DNA of 64,000 bases from Nocardia sp. alder85J (lineage in GTDB: Bacteria > Actinomycetota > Actinomycetes > Mycobacteriales > Mycobacteriaceae): assembly GCF_020176955.2 (NCBI RefSeq), contig NZ_JAIUCZ020000006.1, positions 124,001-188,000 of the forward strand. The letters run 5' to 3'. The notes under the pieces were generated by a model. The model was not told where the DNA came from. It saw nothing but the letters and a program-made list of their open reading frames with translations, and searched no databases. Both the position numbers and the translations under genes were made by a program. Below are positions 1 through 8,218 of this stretch, piece after piece; the stretch's first letter is position 1, and each line of letters begins with the position of its first letter.

Positions 1-536
1 GGGACCTGGAACTGCTGGTGGTGGACACCAATACGCCGCATCGGCTGGTGGACGGCGATTACGGTGCGCGCCGGCGGGAATGCGAGGCCGCGGCCGCGGC
101 GCTGGACGTCGCGACACTGGGTGAGATCACCGAGGTCGCGGCGGTGGAACGCCTCGGCGATCCGGTGCTGCGGTGCCGGGCGCGGCACATCGTCTCCGAG
201 AACGCCCGGGTGCTCGCGGTGGTGGCGATGCTGCGCGAGGGCCGGGACCCGCGCGAGATCGGCCCGATCCTCACCGCCGGACACGCCTCGCTGCGCGACG
301 ATTTCGCGATCTCCACCCCGCAACTCGACACCGCGGTGGCCGCGGCGCTGGCGGCGGGGGCGCACGGAGCGCGGATGGTCGGGGGTGGATTCGGCGGCAG
401 CATCATCGCGTTGACCGATGCCGAGCGGACCGGACATATCGAATCCCGGATCACCCAGATGTTCCACACGGAAGGTTTTTCACCACCTCGGACCTTCGTC
501 GCCATACCGTCCGCGGGAGCGCACCGAGTATTGTGA
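1..536 (+). CDS. galK: Galactokinase, C-terminal part (truncated by window start)
   Basis: This is the end of a GHMP-family sugar kinase; the reading frame is open from the first bases, so the start lies outside the window. The visible 178 residues include LLVVDTNTPHRLVDGDYG and the glycine-rich third GHMP motif GGGFGGSIIAL near the C-terminus, both typical of galactokinase. The enzyme phosphorylates galactose to galactose 1-phosphate with ATP in the cytosol, the first step of the Leloir pathway. Other galactose genes would be expected upstream. Identification as galactokinase rather than another GHMP kinase rests on the DTNTPH and GDYGARRRECEAA segments and is fairly secure. Confidence 0.85.
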   Translation, partial: DLELLVVDTNTPHRLVDGDYGARRRECEAAAAALDVATLGEITEVAAVERLGDPVLRCRARHIVSENARVLAVVAMLREGRDPREIGPILTAGHASLRDDFAISTPQLDTAVAAALAAGAHGARMVGGGFGGSIIALTDAERTGHIESRITQMFHTEGFSPPRTFVAIPSAGAHRVL

Positions 537-1047
537 ACGGTGTTCAGTGACCGAATTCACATCTGTCGGCGACATCGTCGCGAACGCTTTTGTATCGCAA
601 CAGAACGAAAGGCATTGCGAATTCAGCGAATTCGCATCACCCAGGTGCACTCACGGATGCAAGTCCGTATGCACGTGCATGGCGGGTTGTGGCCAAAAGT
701 TCGGCTCATCTATAGCAAACATCTTGTTTGCCCTATAAATGCCCGAAAACTCTGGCCAGAAGGTAACTCTGGCAACATATTGGCAATCGCAATGAGCTGG
801 ACGAAGTGCCCGAATCGGGTGTGATTGAAGGTACCCTCACCACCGTCCTGGTTTGCAAATCTCGCAAATAGGGGTATCGCAGGATTGAATAGAGAACGTA
901 CCGTGGAGCACGATTAGCTCGGCTATCCGCGGGAATACACCTGTCGTAAATCGCCGACTGATCCCCAGGGGGATTCGCTGCGCTTCACGGATTCCCGGCC
1001 TGGCATCGTCGCCCGCATACCAGTCACCAATCACCTCGGAGGTACCG
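537..1047. other. AT-richer intergenic region with palindromes
   Basis: No convincing gene is seen in these 511 bases, which are visibly richer in A and T than the coding DNA around them. Features present are a perfect 12-bp palindrome ATGCACGTGCAT (669-680), a short hairpin GCAAAC / GTTTGC with a 5-nt loop (715-731) that could serve as the galK terminator, and repeated GCAAAT words near 855-870. The 3' part should contain the promoter of the DUF397 gene. Open frames here have no family resemblance. Confidence 0.5.
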
Positions 1048-1269
1048 ATGATCGACCAGAATGCGACTCGCGCCGTGGATCTGAACTGGCGCAAGTCGAG
1101 TTTCAGTGGACCGGACGGTAACTGCGTCGAATGTGCCGAGTTGCCCGGCGGCGGTGTGGCCGTCCGCAACAGCAACCACCCCGACGACGGCACGCTGGTG
1201 TTCACCCGTGCCGAGCTCTCGGCGTGGATTCTCGGCTGCCGCGCCGGTGAATTCGACGACCTGGCCTGA
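1048..1269 (+). CDS. DUF397 domain protein
   Basis: A 73-residue protein that is almost entirely one DUF397 domain: W-R-K-S-S-F-S near residue 15, the GNCVECA segment, a VAVRNS strand and a C-terminal FTRAELSAWI helix. DUF397 proteins are abundant in actinomycetes and usually sit beside an XRE-type helix-turn-helix partner, acting as its small regulatory companion in developmental or stress control. Here no XRE gene is adjacent, so this is an orphan copy. A GGAGG ribosome site lies just upstream of the ATG. The exact function is not known. Confidence 0.85.
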   Translation: MIDQNATRAVDLNWRKSSFSGPDGNCVECAELPGGGVAVRNSNHPDDGTLVFTRAELSAWILGCRAGEFDDLA

Positions 1270-1365
1270 CCGCCCGACGGTCGCGGGCCGGGCGGTGGGG
1301 CACGCCGCCCGGCCCGCGACCAGCCACCCCCGACCAGCTGCGCTGCAACCCATTACCTCGGAAGT

Positions 1366-1406
1366 CATGGCTCGAGCCTGCCCCCATCGGGCAGGCTCGA
1401 GCCATG
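1366..1406. repeat. Perfect 18-bp inverted repeat overlapping a start codon
   Basis: Arms CATGGCTCGAGCCTGCCC (1366-1383) and its exact complement (1389-1406) are separated by five bases. The hairpin follows the DUF397 gene and could act as its terminator although no T-run follows. The ATG of the thioesterase gene (1404-1406) is the very end of the right arm, so in any read-through transcript that start would be inside the stem. Confidence 0.85.
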
Positions 1407-1823
1407 ACCGACGACATCGCACTCGACACCGCGGGCACGGAGCTGTTCCATCGCACCATGCCCTACACCGCCCGCCTCGGCATCGAAGTCCTCGCGCACG
1501 ACGCGTTCGAGGTTCGTAGCCGCCTGGCCTGGGCCGCGGATCTGTGCACACTCGGCGGCGCGCTGCACGGCGGCGTCCTGATGTCGCTGGCCGACGCGAC
1601 CGCCGCGGTGTGCGCCCACCTCAATCTGCCCGCCGGCGCGCAGGGCACCACGACCGTGGAATCCAAGACGAACTTCCTGCGCGCGGTGCGCTCCGGGCAC
1701 GCCGTCGCCACCGCCCGCCCGCTGCACGCCGGACGCCGATTCGTGGTGGTGGAGACCGAGATCCGCGACGACGCGGACACCCTGATCGCCAAGGTCACCC
1801 AGACCCAGGCGGTGTTGTCGTGA
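1404..1823 (+). CDS. PaaI-family (hotdog) acyl-CoA thioesterase
   Basis: A 139-residue single hotdog-fold protein. The segment LGGALHGGVLMSLADATAAV carries the HGG motif and the following Asp/Ala helix of PaaI-type thioesterases, which hydrolyse acyl- or aryl-CoA thioesters in the cytosol. TTVESKTNFLRAV and a final KVTQTQAV strand complete the fold. The ATG used here lies in the arm of the inverted repeat and has no Shine-Dalgarno sequence, so it may be translated from a leaderless message. An internal ATG at 1459 is the alternative and would leave the domain intact. The serine hydrolase follows 67 bases later in the same direction. Confidence 0.8.
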   Translation: MTDDIALDTAGTELFHRTMPYTARLGIEVLAHDAFEVRSRLAWAADLCTLGGALHGGVLMSLADATAAVCAHLNLPAGAQGTTTVESKTNFLRAVRSGHAVATARPLHAGRRFVVVETEIRDDADTLIAKVTQTQAVLS

Positions 1824-1890
1824 CCGCTGGGTCCGGAATGCCCGCGCCGCCCGCCGCGTTGTATCCGGACATGACGAATCGGGCAGGTCG

Positions 1891-3060
1891 ATGACGACGA
1901 TCGAAGGGACCGTGGCGCCGGGATTCGAGCCGGTACGGGACGCGTTCGCGGCGAATTTCGACAAGGCCGGCGAGGTCGGCGCGGCGGTCGCGGTGTACCG
2001 GGACGGACAGCCGGTGGTGGACCTGTGGGGCGGGCAGGCCGATCCGGCCACCGGCCGCCCCTGGCAGCGCGACACGCTGCAACTGGTGTACTCCGCGACC
2101 AAGGCGGTGACCGCGACCGCGGCACATCTGCTGGCCCAGCGCGGTGCACTGGACCTGGACGCCCCCGTGGCCCGCTACTGGCCGGAATTCGCCGCCGCCG
2201 GCAAGGCCGATGTTCCGGTGCGCTGGCTGCTGTCGCATCGAGCCGGGCTGCCCGCGCTGGACCATCCGGTACCGCTGACCGACGCGCTGGCCTGGGATCC
2301 GATGGTCGCGGCGCTGGCCGCGCAACGGCCGCAATGGGATCCGGGCACCGCGCACGGTTACCACGGGCGCACCTTCGGCTGGCTGGTCGGCGAGGTGATC
2401 CGGCGGGTGTCCGGCCGATCGCCGGGCCGCTTCGTCGCCGACGAGATCACCGGCCCGTTCGGCATCGACTTCTTCATCGGGCTGCCGGAGCGGGAACGCG
2501 GCCGGGTCAGTCGCCTGACCTTCGCGCCGAAACCGGATCTCGCCACCCTCGCACCGGAGGCGGTCCCGGAGTCGTTGCGCCCCATGATCGCCGCCGCCCG
2601 GGATCCGCAATCCCTGTTCAATCGGGCCTTCCAGGTCACCGATCCGGCCGATCCGGACTTCGACTCTCCCGAGGTGCAGGCGGCGGAGATACCCGCCAGC
2701 AACGGGATCGGCACCGCGCGCGGTCTCGCCCGGCTGTACGCGGCGCTGATCGGCGAGGTGGACGGCCGCCGGCTGCTGACACCCGCCACCCTCGCCGACG
2801 CCACCCGCGAACAGGCCACCGGGATCGATCGGGTGCTGCTGATGCCGAGCCGATTCGCCTCCGGATTCATGCTGCCCGGTGAGGGTTTCACCCTCGGCAG
2901 TCCCGAATCCTTCGGACATCCCGGGCGCGGCGGTTCGCTCGGCTTCGCCGATCCGGCCCGCGGCCTGGCCTTCGGCTACGTCACCGACTACATCGTCGAG
3001 GGCGCGGTGGACCTGCGCGCGGCCGATCTGGTGACGGCGGTGAACGCGGCCTGGACCTGA
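1891..3060 (+). CDS. Serine hydrolase, class C beta-lactamase / esterase family
   Basis: A 389-residue cytosolic protein without a signal peptide. It has the beta-lactamase-related fold, with the nucleophile motif S-A-T-K at residues 68-71 (in LVYSATKAVTA). A YHGRTFGW segment stands where the second tyrosine motif is expected, and HPGRGGSLGFADP lies near the C-terminus. Relatives are EstB-like esterases and D-aminopeptidase/lipase homologues that hydrolyse ester or amide bonds; the natural substrate cannot be read from sequence. It lies 67 bases downstream of the thioesterase gene and ends five bases before the convergent DUF2064 gene. Confidence 0.85.
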   Translation: MTTIEGTVAPGFEPVRDAFAANFDKAGEVGAAVAVYRDGQPVVDLWGGQADPATGRPWQRDTLQLVYSATKAVTATAAHLLAQRGALDLDAPVARYWPEFAAAGKADVPVRWLLSHRAGLPALDHPVPLTDALAWDPMVAALAAQRPQWDPGTAHGYHGRTFGWLVGEVIRRVSGRSPGRFVADEITGPFGIDFFIGLPERERGRVSRLTFAPKPDLATLAPEAVPESLRPMIAAARDPQSLFNRAFQVTDPADPDFDSPEVQAAEIPASNGIGTARGLARLYAALIGEVDGRRLLTPATLADATREQATGIDRVLLMPSRFASGFMLPGEGFTLGSPESFGHPGRGGSLGFADPARGLAFGYVTDYIVEGAVDLRAADLVTAVNAAWT

Positions 3061-3064
3061 GCCG

Positions 3065-3748
3065 TCACACGATGGCCGAGGCCCGCGCGGCGTCCAGTCG
3101 CGCCACCGCACGGGCGAATCGGCCCGGCCGGGCGGCCGCGACCACCGCCACATCGGCGACGGTGTCGACATCGGTGAGCACCGGCAGCGGGTCGATGCGA
3201 CACCCGTAGCGCCGCAACGCCAGCGCCGTCAGCTCGCCGGTGCGCGCGGTCGACATCGGCACCGTGACCAGGATGCTCGCGGCGGCGGGATCGGTGAGCC
3301 CCAGCGCCCACCACCCGCCGTCGGCGGCCGGTCCCAGCACCGTGTCCTCGCACGCCAGCAGCCGGGTCGCGCAGTCGGCCAGCAGTTCCGGCCCGGCCTG
3401 CGGGGTGTCCATCCCGATCTGCAACACCGGGCGGCCGAAACCGGCGGCATCGGCGTGCGCGTCGGCCAGCCGTTCGCCGAACGAGCCGCCGGACTGCGGG
3501 ACGACCTCGAAATCGGCCAGCGCCGCGGCGATCTCGTCGGCCCGCTCCGCGCGCGCCAGCTCACCGGTCCACGACACCATCCGATGCCGGATCCCGCTGT
3601 CGCGCACCGCCGCCAGCGTGTCCAGCAGCGCCGCCGCTGCCAGCCCCGCCGCCTGCTGTGGCGAGAAGGGCGGTGTCAGACGGGTTTTCGCGAATCCGGC
3701 GATCGGCGCCTTGGCGATCACCAGCATCGTGGCATCGATCGGCGTCAC
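3065..3748 (-). CDS. TIGR04282-type (DUF2064) nucleotidyl/glycosyltransferase-like protein
   Basis: A 227-residue protein beginning TPIDATMLVIAKAPIAGFAKTRL after a GTG start. The KAPxxGxxKTRL motif and the later QIGMDTPQAG and LGPAADGGWWALGL segments are those of the DUF2064 / TIGR04282 family, which has a GT-A-like fold close to CofC nucleotidyltransferases. The biochemical role is not settled. The GTG overlaps the stop of the upstream GT2 gene as GTGA, so the two are translationally coupled and probably act on the same sugar-linked product. A long open frame continues upstream through the GT2 gene but is a shadow. Confidence 0.75.
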   Translation of the reverse strand: MTPIDATMLVIAKAPIAGFAKTRLTPPFSPQQAAGLAAAALLDTLAAVRDSGIRHRMVSWTGELARAERADEIAAALADFEVVPQSGGSFGERLADAHADAAGFGRPVLQIGMDTPQAGPELLADCATRLLACEDTVLGPAADGGWWALGLTDPAAASILVTVPMSTARTGELTALALRRYGCRIDPLPVLTDVDTVADVAVVAAARPGRFARAVARLDAARASAIV

Positions 3749-4410
3749 AGCACACTCCAGAAGTCCCGCACGGCGATCAGAGTCCCGCGCACCGAACCGG
3801 ATACCTTCGACACCCCGTGCGTGCGCGGCCGGTAGTCGACATCGCGCTCCACCACCCCCCAGCCCGCCCGCGCCGCGCCGAGCAACAACGCCAGCGGATA
3901 CCCCGACCGCGGATGCAACGGCCCCAGCGCCAGCAATCGCTCCCGGCGCAGCACCCGGATCGCGGCCAGATCGTGCACCGGCAACCCGTGGCGCCGCCGC
4001 AGCACCGCCGCCAGCACCGCATTCCCCGCCCGCGCGTGCCACGGCCACGCCCCCCGCGTCACCGCTCGCCGCCGCCCGGCCACCATGTCGACCCCCGGCC
4101 CCAATTCCCCGGCCAGCCGCGGAATCTCCCCCGGATCCAGCGACCCGTCCCCGTCCAGCACCGCCACCAGCTCGGTATCGGCCGCGCACACCCCCGCATG
4201 CACGGCCGACCCGTACCCCGGTGTCGGCTCGGCCACCACGGTCACCCCCGCCGCACTCGCCACCGCGGCCGTCTCGTCGGTGGACGCGTTGTCGACGACG
4301 ATGACCCGATATCCGGCCGGCACGGCGGCCAGCACCCCCGGCAACGCCCCCGCCTCGTTGTGGCACGGAATCACCACGGTGATCTCCGGCCGCGCACATT
4401 TCTCGGTCAC
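3745..4410 (-). CDS. Family 2 glycosyltransferase (polyprenyl-phosphate sugar synthase-like)
   Basis: A 221-residue GT-A enzyme: PEITVVIPCHNEAGAL at the N-terminus, VDNASTDET, and the metal-binding D-G-D-G-S motif near residue 100, as in DPM1-like synthases that move a hexose from a nucleotide sugar to a polyprenyl phosphate. No membrane helices are present, so it would act at the cytosolic face. The GTG start at 4410 is chosen because the GT2 fold begins there; the frame is open further upstream but without similarity. It forms a GTGA-coupled pair with the DUF2064 gene and is divergent from a GT-C-like membrane protein that could use its lipid-linked product (inference). Confidence 0.75.
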   Translation of the reverse strand: MTEKCARPEITVVIPCHNEAGALPGVLAAVPAGYRVIVVDNASTDETAAVASAAGVTVVAEPTPGYGSAVHAGVCAADTELVAVLDGDGSLDPGEIPRLAGELGPGVDMVAGRRRAVTRGAWPWHARAGNAVLAAVLRRRHGLPVHDLAAIRVLRRERLLALGPLHPRSGYPLALLLGAARAGWGVVERDVDYRPRTHGVSKVSGSVRGTLIAVRDFWSVL

Positions 4411-4458
4411 GCCACCGACCGTAGAACCCCGCCGCCCCCGCGACCCCGCACGAACCGA

Positions 4459-4474
4459 TGACGAAAGTATGACG
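4459..4474. promoter_or_regulatory. Direct-repeat box upstream of the minus-strand GT2 operon
   Basis: TGACGAAAGTATGACG contains two TGACG half-sites 11 bp apart, the spacing typical of OmpR/PhoB-family response-regulator boxes. It lies 49 bp upstream of the GT2 start. A near-identical copy lies exactly 150 bp away in front of the divergent operon, which itself encodes an OmpR-type regulator. Confidence 0.5.
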
Positions 4475-4608
4475 CCGACCAGCACATTCATCCCAGATGG
4501 CAGTGATGGTCCGCTCGGCGCGGGGCGCCGGGCCGGCCTGCGGGGGCGTGACCGGCTGCCGCACCGCAGCCGGGCGATATCCGGATGGCCGACGTGGACC
4601 GCGGCCAG

Positions 4609-4624
4609 TGACGAAAGTGTGACG
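4609..4624. promoter_or_regulatory. Direct-repeat box upstream of the plus-strand GT-C/two-component operon
   Basis: TGACGAAAGTGTGACG differs from the box at 4459 by one base and again has TGACG half-sites 11 bp apart. It ends 29 bp before the ATG at 4653. Autoregulation by the downstream response regulator is the simplest reading (inference). Confidence 0.5.
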
Positions 4625-4652
4625 GCCGGGCCGGGCACGGGCATCGTGGCCG

Positions 4653-6266
4653 ATGAGGCTGGGTGCGCGGCCTAAGGTGAAGCGCGTGCAGCAGGTCGTC
4701 ACTTCCGCCGACACGCCCCGGCGCACCCGCCACTTCGGGACCGCGGCGTGTACCGCCGCCGCGATGGTGCTGGTCGCGGTGGCGTTCGCGCTACCACAGT
4801 GGCGGGGGCAGCAGTGGAGCCGGCAACTGTATGCGGCGGCGGCGCCGATCTTCGGGATCTGGGGGCCGCACATCGGGTGGGGCACCGGGCCCGCGATCGC
4901 GATCGCGGTGCTGGTGGTCGTGCTCGGGCCGCAGGCGGCGCGGCGGCTGAGCTGGGGGCGGTTGCTGACGGTGGCGTGGCTGACGTCGGTGGCGTGGACG
5001 TTCGCGCTGGCGATGATCGACGGCTGGCAGGTGGGTTTCGCCGGGCGGCTCACCCGGCAGCACGAATACCTGTGGGAGGTCGGCGGAGTCCGCGACATCG
5101 GGGTGATGTTGCGCGGATTCTCCTCGCGCATCCTGGATTTCCGGCCGGACTCGTGGACGACACATGTCGCCGGGCATCCGCCGGGGGCATTGCTGACCTT
5201 CGTGCTGCTGGATCGGATCGGTCTGCGCGGCGGCGCCTGGGCGGCGTGGCTGTGTGTCCTGGTCGGAGGCAGTGCGGTGGCGGCCGTGGCGGTGGCACTG
5301 GACGCCCTCGGCGCGGCCGATCGGGCGCGGGCGGTGCTGCCGTTGCTGGTGCTGGCGCCGGCCGCGGTGTGGGTCGGCGTCTCGGCCGACGGGTTCTTCG
5401 CGGGGGTCACGGCCTGGGCGGTGGCGCTGCTGGCCGTCGCGACCCGGCAGCGAGCGGGGTGGCCGGGGGTCGCGCTGGCCTCGGGCCTGTTGTTCGGCTA
5501 CGGCCTGTATCTCAACTACGGGCTGACCTGTATGGCGATCCCGGCGGCAGCGGTGCTGCTGGCCCGCGGTTTCCGGCCGATGCTCCCGGCGCTGCTGGGG
5601 GTGGCGCTGGTGGCGGGCGCGTTCACCGCGGCCGGGTTCTCCTGGCTCGACGGCTATCACCTTGTGGTGCAACGGTATTACCAGGGCATCGCCTCCGAAC
5701 GGCCGTACTCCTACTGGGTCTGGGGCAATCTGGCGGCCACCGTCTGCGCGGTCGGTCTCGCGACCACGGCCGCACTGCCCGAAGTGGTTCGGGGGCTGAG
5801 CCTTCCGGCGCTGCGATGGTGGCGCACCGGCACCGCGGAGCCACCCGACCGGCAGCCCGGCACCGGCATCGCGGCGGCACTCGGCCCACAGCGGGCCCGG
5901 GAGATCCCGGCAGCAGCCGACCGGCTGCGGGTCGCGGACATCGCGGCGGCGCCCGGCTCGCCTCCGGTCGTGGGGATCGCGGAGCCGTCCCGCCGGGGGC
6001 AGGGCGGGGGTTTCGCCGAGGCGCTCGGACGGTGGCGGGCCGTGGTCGATCCGGCGGCGCTGCTCGCGGCGGCGGGGCTGGTGGCGATTGCCGCGGCCGA
6101 TCTCAGTGGGCTCAGCAAGGCGGAGACCGAGCGGATCTGGTTGCCGTTCGACGTCTGGCTGCTGGCGGCGACCGCACTGCTGCCGCGGCGCGCGGCGCGG
6201 TGGTGGCTGGTCACGCAGGCGGTGGCGGCGCTGCTGCTCAATCATCTGCTGGCGACGAATTGGTGA
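4653..6266 (+). CDS. Polytopic membrane protein, GT-C glycosyltransferase-like
   Basis: A 537-residue protein with many hydrophobic helices, starting around residue 30 after a basic N-terminus. HVAGHPPGALLTF in the first half and GLSKAETERIWLPF near the C-terminus resemble the HPPG-type loops and ER-W motif of actinobacterial GT-C enzymes that transfer sugars from polyprenyl phosphate on the outer face of the membrane. A long non-hydrophobic loop (about residues 390-455) precedes the last helices. The ATG at 4653 is used; a GTG at 4686 preceded by AAGGTGA is an equally plausible start. It overlaps or abuts the response-regulator gene, so membrane protein, regulator and kinase form one operon. 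Confidence 0.7.
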   Translation: MRLGARPKVKRVQQVVTSADTPRRTRHFGTAACTAAAMVLVAVAFALPQWRGQQWSRQLYAAAAPIFGIWGPHIGWGTGPAIAIAVLVVVLGPQAARRLSWGRLLTVAWLTSVAWTFALAMIDGWQVGFAGRLTRQHEYLWEVGGVRDIGVMLRGFSSRILDFRPDSWTTHVAGHPPGALLTFVLLDRIGLRGGAWAAWLCVLVGGSAVAAVAVALDALGAADRARAVLPLLVLAPAAVWVGVSADGFFAGVTAWAVALLAVATRQRAGWPGVALASGLLFGYGLYLNYGLTCMAIPAAAVLLARGFRPMLPALLGVALVAGAFTAAGFSWLDGYHLVVQRYYQGIASERPYSYWVWGNLAATVCAVGLATTAALPEVVRGLSLPALRWWRTGTAEPPDRQPGTGIAAALGPQRAREIPAAADRLRVADIAAAPGSPPVVGIAEPSRRGQGGGFAEALGRWRAVVDPAALLAAAGLVAIAAADLSGLSKAETERIWLPFDVWLLAATALLPRRAARWWLVTQAVAALLLNHLLATNW

Positions 6267-6271
6267 GGCGG

Positions 6272-6967
6272 ATGCGGATTCTGGTGGCCGACGACGATCC
6301 GGTCGTCCGTGAGGTGGTGCGGCGGTATCTGGAGCTGGACGGCCTGGTGGTGGTCGAGGCCGGTGACGGGCCCGATGCCGCGAACATCCTGGGGCGCAAC
6401 GAGATCGACCTGGCGATCCTGGACGTGATGATGCCGCCGCCGGACGGGGTGGAACTGTGCCGGATGGTCCGCGGCGGCCCGCACCCGCAGACCCCGATCA
6501 TCCTGCTGACCGCCCTCGGTGAGGAGGAGGATCGGGTGGTGGGATTGCAGGCCGGGGCGGATGATTACGTCGTGAAACCGTTCAGCCCGCGAGAACTGGC
6601 GCTGCGGGTGGCCTCGGTGCTGCGCCGGGCCGCGCAGGCCCGGCCCGGCCCCGAGCGGGTGATCCGCAGTGGCGCCGTCGAACTACATCCCGAGGCGCAG
6701 GCCGTCCTGGTCGACGAGCGGCGAGTCGAGCTGACCGCCCGCGAATTCGATCTGCTGACCTTCCTGATCGGCCACCCGCACCAGGTGTTCAGCCGCGACG
6801 AACTGCTGGAACGGGTGTGGGGCTGGACCTTCGGCGACCATTCCACGGTCACCGTGCACGTCAAACGGTTGCGCGCGAAACTCGGCGCGGCGCATCGGAT
6901 CGAGACGGTGTGGGGCCGGGGGTACGCCTGGGGCCGCCCGGGGACGGGGGCCGGCGATGCCGCATGA
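6272..6967 (+). CDS. OmpR-family response regulator
   Basis: A 231-residue two-domain regulator. The receiver domain has the acidic cluster DDD at 7-9, phospho-acceptor Asp51 in LAILDVMMPPPDG and Lys102 in DDYVVKPFSPREL. The C-terminal winged helix includes ELTAREFDLLTFLIGHPHQVFSR and VTVHVKRLRAKLG. It would bind DNA after phosphorylation by the kinase encoded next. A GTG at 6263 overlaps the preceding stop as GTGA and is an alternative start; the ATG begins the usual MRILVADDD. The direct-repeat boxes at 4459 and 4609 are candidate targets. Confidence 0.92.
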   Translation: MRILVADDDPVVREVVRRYLELDGLVVVEAGDGPDAANILGRNEIDLAILDVMMPPPDGVELCRMVRGGPHPQTPIILLTALGEEEDRVVGLQAGADDYVVKPFSPRELALRVASVLRRAAQARPGPERVIRSGAVELHPEAQAVLVDERRVELTAREFDLLTFLIGHPHQVFSRDELLERVWGWTFGDHSTVTVHVKRLRAKLGAAHRIETVWGRGYAWGRPGTGAGDAA

Positions 6968-8030
6968 CATTCCCGCCCTGATCGCCTACGCGCTGGCCGG
7001 ATCGGTGCCGGTCACCGCGCTCGGCGCGCTCGCGATGCGGCTCACCCACAATCGCAGCCTCACCACCAGCATGGTGGTGCTGGTACTGATCCCGACCCTG
7101 GCCACCCTGACCGGCCTGGTCGCGGTGAGCGGCCTGATGTTCACCCACGAATTGCAGCGCAGCGCACTGGTTCTCGCGGTGGTCACGGCTGTCGCGGTGC
7201 CCGCGGCGATCATGCTGGGCCGGGCCCAGGCGCGGAAAACGGTGTGGCAGCGGCAGATGCTGGAACAGGAACGCGCGGCCGAACGCTCCCGGCGCGAACT
7301 GGTGGCCTGGGTCAGCCATGATCTGCGCACCCCGCTGGCGGGCATCCTCGCCATGAGCGAGGCGATCGCCGACGGCGTCGTCGACCGCCCCGAAACCCTG
7401 GATCGCTATGCGCGCCAGATCGTCCGGGAGACCAACCGGCTGTCGGCCATGGTGGACGACCTGTTCGAGATGTCGAAGATCAACTCCGGCGCCCTCCGGC
7501 TCACCCTGGAAACGGTGGACCTGCGCGAACTGATCGACGAGGTCACCGCCGCGACCGTGCCGACGGCCGCCCGCGCGCACGTGGACATCCGTGCCCGCCA
7601 ACCGGATTCCCCGATCCTGGTGCACGGCAGCGACCGGGCACTGACCCGGGTCATCACCAATCTGGTGGCCAACGCGATCGAGCACACCCCGCCCGGCGGC
7701 CGCGTGGACGTCACCACCGGCTGCACCGACGGCCACGCCTGGGCCCGCGTCGACGACACCGGCCCCGGCATCACGGCCACCGACCTGCCGCGCATCTTCG
7801 AGGTCGCCTACCGCGGCACCGCCGCTCGCTCCCCCGCCGCCACCGGCATCGGCAGCAACAGCGGCATGGGCCTGGCCATCGCGGCGGGCCTGATCCAGGC
7901 CCACCATGGCGAGATCACCGCCCGCAACCGGGACATCGGCTGCCGCTTCGAAATCCGGATCCCGCTGTGGCAACCCTCGGCCCCCGGCCTCCCCCAGCCC
8001 GACCGGCAGGCCCCGGCCATCGCCCCCTGA
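6957..8030 (+). CDS. Sensor histidine kinase
   Basis: A 357-residue membrane kinase whose start overlaps the regulator gene by 11 bases. Three hydrophobic helices occupy about residues 8-28, 38-62 and 69-88, leaving almost no extracellular sensor loop. The phospho-acceptor His121 lies in VAWVSHDLRTPLAGI. The ATPase domain shows ITNLVANAIEHTPPGG (N box), ARVDDTGPGI (G1) and GSNSGMGLAIAAGLIQAHHG (G2). With so little outside the membrane it probably senses an intramembrane or envelope signal (inference), consistent with its sugar-transfer neighbour. Confidence 0.92.
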   Translation: MPHDIPALIAYALAGSVPVTALGALAMRLTHNRSLTTSMVVLVLIPTLATLTGLVAVSGLMFTHELQRSALVLAVVTAVAVPAAIMLGRAQARKTVWQRQMLEQERAAERSRRELVAWVSHDLRTPLAGILAMSEAIADGVVDRPETLDRYARQIVRETNRLSAMVDDLFEMSKINSGALRLTLETVDLRELIDEVTAATVPTAARAHVDIRARQPDSPILVHGSDRALTRVITNLVANAIEHTPPGGRVDVTTGCTDGHAWARVDDTGPGITATDLPRIFEVAYRGTAARSPAATGIGSNSGMGLAIAAGLIQAHHGEITARNRDIGCRFEIRIPLWQPSAPGLPQPDRQAPAIAP

Positions 8031-8218
8031 ACCACACCACACCTGCCTCGCCCAGCGACGGCCGCCGTCAGCCCGGTCCCACACCGACCGCACGCCATCG
8101 ACCTCGAACGACCGGCACCGGACCACCGCCGAGCACCGGCCGGTGGCACCGGGAGCCGCCGGCCGAATCCCACCGGCCCGCGCGGACCACCGCCGGGCGG
8201 CCACGAACCCGGCGACCC

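Noticed and set aside
3749..5410. Very long minus-strand open frame joined to the DUF2064 gene
   Set aside because: Upstream of the GTG at 3748 it only mirrors the GT2 and GT-C genes in other frames, and its translation is low-complexity Arg/Ala/Pro without any family pattern.
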